This document shows positions 57,001 to 64,000 of a DNA stretch of 64,000 nt, piece by piece. Positions within the stretch are counted from its first letter, which is position 1, and each line of letters begins with the position of its first letter. Position numbers and translations under genes: made by a program. The DNA is from Bagarius yarrelli (taxonomy: Eukaryota > Chordata > Actinopteri > Siluriformes > Sisoridae). Where the stretch lies: the NCBI GenBank assembly GCA_005784505.1, contig VCAZ01000035.1, positions 2,381,001 to 2,445,000 of the forward strand. Reading direction: 5' to 3'. The notes beneath the pieces were generated by a model. It made no database searches and was not told the origin of the DNA. It saw only the letters and a list, made by a program, of their open reading frames with translations.

Positions 57001-60000
57001 TTTACACAGCTGCTCGGTCTGCAAAGCTACACTTGACTACCCCCATCGCAGCTCTTCTAACCTCCACCCCCCCTGCTGCTTGCACTGTTGGCCGGCATGA
57101 TTTACAACACATTCACTTTCCACTGCCACTTTCTGACCATGTTCCATCACACTCCTTTCATTTGGAGGGAAGATTTCGACTGGTCTGCTTTTAATTCAGT
57201 CCTCCGTGAGTTATTTCCTCGAGTTTTTTTTTATTGCTTCTTTCTCAGGGTCACCCAAACAGTACAGCTGGCACAGTAAAAGCAAAGTTTGAATCTGTGT
57301 TTTATTTTAAAGCACAAATTTGTAATATTAATTACTGTGTCTAGACTCGCCCACCATTTGAAGTCAGCCCAAGTGTTTAACTCAAGTGGCACATTTCATT
57401 ACAAGTCATTACAGTAAATATAAGAAAATGTGCCACATTATAAACTTCATAATCACTCCAGTTAAAAGACTGCTGTTTAAGCTTTGGATTTAGGTTCTAG
57501 GAATTAATGGGTGGTGTAGAAGATCTACAGATTTGTCTCCTGGATTAAGCAACACGTGGCACACCCCTCCTTTTTTTCTCCCAGGTCTCAGCCCTAGCTA
57601 TAGCCTTAACCCTCAGCCTTCTCTACCAATGCCAACACTAATATCCGTCTTCTACTCTAAGAGGATGAAGAAAAACCCGCCTCTGATTCTGCACCCAAGG
57701 AAGGGGGGCAAATAAAATCCCATCCTACGCCCTGCCATCACAACAACGCAGAGATGATTTAATCAGTGAAAGAACTTGATTGCAAACAACATTCTTGTTT
57801 AAATGCAAAAAATGTATAAGAATTTTTTTTGCATCATCTTATTGCAAAGACTTTTGCTCGGCAGTCGGATTTTGCAAAACAACTTATTTCAGCACTTTGG
57901 TTTTATTGTCAGGACCATGCTTACATGGTCCAGGGATGATGTCAGTGCATGCTGGATCGTACAAATACATGGTGAGAATCTGACAGTGGCACTTACACAC
58001 ATTCAAGGCATCACTTTATGTGGCCTTGTTTTCCCTACACAGCACTCTGTACAGGAGAAGTGTTTTTAAAAGCATGCAGAGCTTTGCTTAAACCCCCAAA
58101 TCCAAATTCATCAGTCAATCTTATTAGGTTCTAAGCGTGTAAATTTAACTTGTCTAAGTAGAATCTTAATCAAATCAGTACTGGATGTGGCCATTGTATA
58201 TAACTGTATATAAATGAAGTGCAATTATTCTAAAAATTATGTAGATCTCAAGTCGGTTTTTACACAGGATTTTCAGGGAAATGGAAGAGTTGTCAAGGTT
58301 TCATGTTGGTACAGAAACATTACGTCGGTTTGATTTGTTCACAGTGGAGGTAGTTATCCTGTTTTAGTGTGCGGTTCCGTCCCATACAATACCCCTGCTT
58401 TCCTGTCATGTGTGATAAACGAGCCAAGGGTCTTGGGCTTTCATTAGCATTAGAATGGACTAAACCAACAATATAGTGGTATTCAGGCAACCTTAACACA
58501 AGGGTTACTGGTGGAGTTCAGAAGCTTGAGTGTGTTGGTGTATGTATGAATTTGGGAATCTATGTATAAAGAAAACAAGGGAAACTAACTGGTGTCGTGG
58601 ATGTGAAACAGTTTAGAAATCTGACATGGAAATGATGCTTGACTTTCTAATTCCCAATAACATTTCTTAAAAAATCCTAATCATTGTTCATTTTATTTAT
58701 GTCGAAAGAATATGCACACATAAAACGCTTACATTCGACACGCATTGCTTTTCACAATAAACAAAGCTAAACCAGTCAAAACATCAATTTAATGATGTCT
58801 AGAAGAGCCAAACAACAAGCATGAGGTCTTGTTCTAAGACGTATGGTAAATTTCACCTCCTTGAATGAATAAAAATGGTTTTGTAGGTAAGTGTGCGCTG
58901 TTTCTGGTCATAATTAGGAAAAGGAATGCAAGCGCTCAGTGCACCCAACCGATAAAATTGCACTGGATAACAGCTGCTGATCCCAACATCTGACTTCTGC
59001 CAACCAGCTGCCGATTATGGCTAGCTTAAGTTCCCAAATGGTGGGGCCCCAGGCTTTAGAAATGACTAATTCTGAGAATGGCTTCAAGGCCAAAGTCACC
59101 ACGCCCAATGCTTTGACAGTCACACCCACTCCAGTCTTTCTTTTCTGGGTCACAATACAGCTCTCCCAGTCACCCTTGCATTAAACAAGCTCAAGGTTCA
59201 AGCCTATATGTTTGTTCAAAGTGATCTGGTGAACTGTGAACCTGTTGGGAGTTCTCGTTCTATATAAACCGGGGGCCTCTTGCCATCTGCTAATGGCTGT
59301 GTGGAGAAATCTCTTGATATGTCTAAATGTTGCTTATAAATACTTGTTTTTTTTACCATTTACTGTTGATTATTAATTCACACTCATGTAACTACTTTTT
59401 GCATATTTTTGGCAATTCCCTCAACTACTAATTATTTCCCCCAAATGCATATTTTTGTGGTTTATCTCAAAGGTGCCAAGTAATTTTATAATTAAAGGAC
59501 TGGAACAAAATCTTTTATTTGTATTGTAAAGTCTCTTGACTCTGCACAGCTCATCTATAATTCCTTTCTCTCAATGTCCATAGAGACAAAGTCTTTCAAT
59601 GGCCAATAGTGCATAATTTCTTGGGCAACCAAGCAAAAAGTTCTATAAAAAAACATCTAGAAACAGAAAAAAGTAACGAAACCACTTGAACACAACCACA
59701 CATCAGGCGATACATGAAGCCTGGTGAGAAAATACACCCCAAGCTTCCTCTGAATTTCAATCAAGTGCGTTTAAAGGAAGTAGACTGGTAAAGCTCCCAG
59801 CTGTGGTGTAGAGAGTTAACAACGAGCAACATGCCTAAAAAGTAACCACTAATGTTTCACATTCTACCCTCACACCTTCTGACTATATATACGACTCAAT
59901 CAGTGTCACCCTAAAAGAATGCTGTTGTGCAGCAAATAATAGCGAGGTATGCAAGACAGCTCTACGAGTAGTCACGGTTAACAGAGAGGTGAGACAGCAA

Positions 60001-61600
60001 GCTGTGTGAGCTTTCTTTTAGTCGCACAACCCTCTGATGAAAGGTCACTTATGAGATAACTTACTATAAAATAAAGTGTAGAGTCGGTGTAAGATTTAGG
60101 ACTAAATAATAGATCATCCGTCTAATGAGTCATGCCTGGCTGCAGATCATTTCAATTCTCTATTAAAAGACACTTAAGTGTAATGAATACCCTTTCAAAA
60201 ATCAATACAAAGTTTCCAAACACAAAAATGGAATCGATAGTTAACTCCCGGTGACCCGGGATAGTGCTAAAAGCCTGAATTATGGACGTTCAGCCGGACG
60301 AAGAGTGTCGAACGGCTGGGGATTAATGAGGAGCATCCATTGTGCAAACAGACAAGCCAACGGCAGAAATCTGCAGGTGCTCACCCCAAGCCTTCTCAAG
60401 ACAGAGAGGATTACATTAGACGACCTCTCGTAAATCCCCAGAGCACAGCCGCAGGTGGGGAGGGGATTCAACTTGGCCGTGTTTGCCCTTTCTCTCTTCT
60501 ATCCTCAGTGTTTGTCAGCAGAGCTGAAGCCACTCCAAACCTCGCTGAATCTGCACAAGCTCCCAAAAGGCCAATTAATGCAGCCAGTCCTCCATGGCCT
60601 TGCTCTATCAATTAGGAGGCACAAGTGCATCATCATCATCACATACATTACTGTTGAGGCAGGTCTGGTCGGGGGGGTGAGAGAGAGAAGAAGAGAAGAG
60701 AGAGAGAGAGAGAGAATGGGAGAGAAGGGGAAATGCAAGGCAGTAATAAGGTGTCCCAAGAGGAACCATGGAAATGGAGGAACTCAAGTCCTGCCGATGT
60801 GTGAACACGCCACCGACTAGCACCTCCCAGCACACACAGTCAGACGCAGGGTTAAATCAATATTTTCAATCTCTCAGGATCAATCCTGTATCTGAACATG
60901 AAGAGAAACCTGTTAGCAGTCGCCAATATGTGTAAATGAAAAGCCAAACTTCATGACCCTGACGCGCACACACCCACGTTGAAAGGTCTTTTAACTCCCG
61001 CGCTAGTTTTTCGTGCTTTAGGCCCCAATCAATCTCAAACCCCCTTAGCGAGTTTTACAGCTGCAAATTGCGTAGGAATTTCTCTCTTTTTGCCTTTAAT
61101 TTGGCTTTAGCATTCCGGATCAGTCCTGTACCCTCTGTTGCTGTAACTTCCTGTAATACATTTAGTCAGGACTAAGGATAAATTTGTTTTAAAATACCTT
61201 CAATTATTTATTTAAGTAGACTATATCTTTAAATGTTACAACATGTCCTATTTTAGACACAAAAGCAGCCAATCAGGGCTGTGCAACTGGAAGCCTGTTG
61301 CTAAACAGATGGTCTGCTCAACTGAATTTCCTTCCCAGTCTCCATTATGCTAAGCAATGATTCATCATGGGTAGACGTGGATCACCCAAATCCCAGCAAA
61401 TACAAGTGCAAAACACAAGTAGCAATCAGTACTAGTTTAATTTTATTAGTAATCTAAAAATAGAAATTTGACCAAAGGGGAAACAACTAATAAAAGCAAT
61501 GCTAGTGTGTATAAGGAACAGTTCACCACGCAATGCATGAAATATGTTTGGATTACTTTGTAATGTGTCCAACAATTAGGCTTAGATTTTTTTACCGCTG
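54081..61600 (-). other. tead1: tead1 5' intron, repeat-poor block
   Basis: About 7.5 kb with no SINE, LINE or MITE that I can recognise, unlike the adjoining introns. Only small (CA) and (GA) runs (54,231-54,249, 60,680-60,716). Contains homeobox-type TAATTA words (for example 54,290-54,450). The missing upstream TEA-domain exons were not found in it. Confidence 0.6.
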
Positions 61601-61772
61601 TATTTACATTTACAGCATTTACAGCGCGCTTATCCAGAGCGGCGTACATTTATCAACTAAGCAATTGAAGGCCTTGCTCAGGGGCCCAGCAGTGGTGGCT
61701 CGGTGGAGCTTGGAATCAAACCCAAGATCTTAGGGTTTATAGTCCAACACCTTAACCATAAGCATTCACTTC
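61601..61772 (-). mobile_element. V-type SINE, first of three in series
   Basis: Reverse copy: tttacatttacagcatttac, cttatccagagcggcgtaca, ggccttgctcaggggcccag, head ccaacaccttaaccat. Confidence 0.75.
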
Positions 61773-61817
61773 ACTCTATTTCTATGTCGCTTTACTAATT
61801 TACCTTAACTCACTTTT

Positions 61818-61975
61818 ACCATTTACAGCATTTGGCAGACGCCCTTATCCAGAGCGACTCATTTAAATGTAAGTAATTGGGGGTTCAGGGCCTTGCTCTG
61901 GGGATTACAGTGGTGTCGTGGTGGTGCTGGGAATCGAACCCTGGTCTTTCTGGTATCAGTCCAACACCTTTTACT
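61818..61975 (-). mobile_element. V-type SINE, second of three
   Basis: tttggcagacgcccttatcc agagcgact, ggggttcagggccttgctct and ggtgctgggaatcgaaccct, reverse orientation. The head is truncated. Confidence 0.75.
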
Positions 61976-62023
61976 CACTTTTCGGCGATAGTTTCAAAAG
62001 GAATAAATGATATATGGGGTAAT

Positions 62024-62200
62024 GGATATGCAGATGCTCTTATCCAGAGCAACTGACATTTATCTGCTTCAAACATCAGAGCAGTTAGGGATGAAGGCAC
62101 TTTTACATAGGCCCAACAGTCGCAACTTGGTGGTGCTGGGACTCAAACTTCAGTCTTCCAATTAGCAGTCTAACATCTTAGCCACTGCGCTTCCACTTGA
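62024..62200 (-). mobile_element. V-type SINE, third of three
   Basis: atgcagatgctcttatccag, gagcagttagggatgaaggc, ggtggtgctgggactcaaac, head aacatcttagccactgcg. More diverged than its two neighbours. Confidence 0.7.
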
Positions 62201-62419
62201 CCTGGCTATTGATCGATCTTTCAGGTTATAAGTATAATGTGTTCATTAGACTGACTGTTTGAGCAGAGCGTACAGATAAGAGAGTGTAAGATGTGGACAC
62301 AAGTTGCAGCAGACTATAGTGCCACTACTAGAATGGAGTAATAGCTGAACAACAATAGCAATGTAAACTAGCTTAACATATTGAACGTAAGTTTCAACTA
62401 AAAAGCAACCTTTTAATTT

Positions 62420-62762
62420 GTGGTTTAGTGGTTAGCACTGTTGCCTTACAGAAAGAAGATTCCGGGTTCCATTCCGCAGACTTTTCTGTGTGGAGTTTGC
62501 ATGTTCTCCCTGTGCTTGCGTGGGTTTACTCCGGGTTCTCCGTTTTTTTTCCACATCCCAAAAACATGCATGTTAATTAGTGATTTTAAATTGCCCATAG
62601 GAGTGAGCGTGAGTGTGTGTGTGGCCCTGTGATGGATTGGCGACCTGTCCAGGGTGCCCCCCTCCTGCTTTTCGCCCTTTAAGAGACGGCTGGATCTCTC
62701 CAGCAGATTACCGTGACCCAGAATTAGGAAATAAGCGGGTATAGAAGATGAAAAAATGAATG
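62420..62762 (+). mobile_element. DANA/Mermaid-like SINE
   Basis: Head tggtttagtggttagcactgttgcc, ttgcatgttctccctgtgct, tgcccataggagtgagcgtg, cctgtccagggtgcccccct and tail ggaaataagcgggtatagaag. In the tead1 5' intron, opposite strand. Confidence 0.82.
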
Positions 62763-63639
62763 TGCGACGCCGTTGATCATGTGTTAATTATAAAAATGAA
62801 TGTATGAGTCATTCAGGGTGAGTTTTCCTCGATGTTACACTAGTGCTTTTATGTGGTTATGTGACAAAAAGTAAAGACTAAAGTACAAAAGTTTTACACT
62901 CTTAGATAAATTCGAAAGCTTCCTTTATCTTCCCTAGCTTTAGCTGAGTTAACATGATAAGTGCAGGCAGTTGTGCTAATAGAGCAATACGTGATTCCCC
63001 AGCACATTCCATACAGATGAGGAACCGGGGTGAATTTCGAAGCCGCACATTGCTTACAAAGCAAAAAAAAAAAAACCCCAGACCTTCTGAAAGTGAGAAA
63101 TCAAGCCGGCTGTCTTTGGTCTGTCTCTGGAATTCATTAAGGAACTAAATCTCAGATGGGATGCTTTTTTTAAACACTCTAAGTGTTTAAAGGCTAAAAC
63201 TGATTGAAGGAGGAAGAAACAAAGTTCTTTCAGTTCTGTTGTTTACAAAATCGTATAAAAAATGGCTTGTCAATAAGATTACATCTCACAGTGTATCCAA
63301 ACAGCAGATACGAATGCCGGGGGGAGTTTGGGCAGAGGTGGGCAGTCAAGCATGGGATGGGTTGGCTAACCTGAATCAGATGTGCTATGAGTAGGTGAAC
63401 GTGAACACAACGCACTTTAAGAGGATCTGGCTAAATCGCAAGACAAATTTAGAATGTCACAGCTAAAACTACAGCTGCCGGTTGATTGGCTTAGGAATTC
63501 TGTCCTGCACCTGGTATATAGCCATTTCCGATGAAATCTCTGACGATGTTTTTAAAGCATAAATATATCAGCAGTCACGAAAACAAAGAGGCTTTAAAAA
63601 ATCAATGATAGTTAACTTTATCAATATTTCTTCATAGCC

Positions 63640-63740
63640 CTAATAGATAGCTAGATAGATAGATTTAAGTGGTGGATGGATAAACGGACAGATGGATGCA
63701 TGGATGGACTGAAAAGACAGACAGACAGATTTAAGTGGTG

Positions 63741-63823
<83 letters not shown>

Positions 63824-64000
63824 GGATATTTAAGCGGTGGATGGATGGATAGTCGGCTGGATGGATAGACGGACAGATGGATGCATAGATGAATCGATGG
63901 ACAGACAGACTGACAGATAGATAAATAGATAGATTTAAGTGGTGGATAGATAGATAGATAGATTTAAGTGGTGGATAGATAGATAGATAGATAGATAGAT
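63640..64000. repeat. (GATA)n array with GGTGGATG spacers
   Basis: Long GATA runs (the longest about 63,741-63,822) separated by imperfect units, gatttaagtggtggatagat recurring four or more times. It continues past the right edge. Confidence 0.95.

Noticed and set aside
63640..64000. Regularly spaced repeats that might resemble a CRISPR array
   Set aside because: Units are 4-bp GATA with imperfect spacers, a eukaryotic microsatellite; there are no unique spacers of constant length and no cas genes.

Overview
The window is animal nuclear DNA, most likely from a teleost fish. It has vertebrate split genes with GT-AG introns, SINEs resembling the zebrafish DANA/Mermaid and V-SINE families, L2-type LINE tails, fish-type MITEs and long tetranucleotide microsatellites. 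The SINE subfamilies suggest an otophysan such as a catfish, but I cannot fix the species. It is AT-rich apart from one CpG island.

Two genes can be supported, both on the minus strand. (1) tead1, the Hippo-pathway TEA-domain transcription factor, runs from beyond the right edge to about 27.9 kb. Eleven constitutive or alternative exons plus one 12-nt microexon carry the end of the TEA domain, the linker and the complete YAP/TAZ-binding domain. The first coding exons (most of the TEA domain) lie right of 64,000. The 3' UTR is about 4.6 kb and ends at overlapping AATAAA signals near 27,940. (2) rassf10 is an intact single-exon 448-codon reading frame at 21,896-23,242 inside a CpG island, with a GC box and CCAAT box upstream. 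From memory, the order TEAD1 then RASSF10 on the same strand matches human 11p15, which supports both calls.

Layout: 1-21.3 kb is intergenic, with no supported gene, and holds SINEs, LINE ends and two copies of a TA-flanked MITE. 21.35-21.55 kb is a fold-back hAT MITE with a perfect 8-bp target duplication. 21.8-23.6 kb is rassf10. 23.7-27.9 kb is the spacer between the genes, with AAT-rich and compound tetranucleotide arrays and SINEs. 27.9-54.1 kb is tead1 (3' UTR, exons and repeat-rich introns). 54.1-61.6 kb is a repeat-poor part of the 5' intron. 61.6-64 kb holds three SINEs in series, a DANA-like SINE and a GATA array.

The most notable gene-structure features are a tandem pair of 63-nt exons encoding alternative versions of the segment just after the TEA domain (51,082-51,315) and a 12-nt microexon (46,952-46,963). 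Together they predict several TEAD1 linker isoforms. I see no CRISPR, bacterial operon, viral genome or unknown multi-gene system. TEAD1 (nuclear DNA-binding partner of YAP/TAZ) and RASSF10 (cytosolic/centrosomal scaffold) are both linked to growth control, but nothing in the sequence shows that they are co-regulated.
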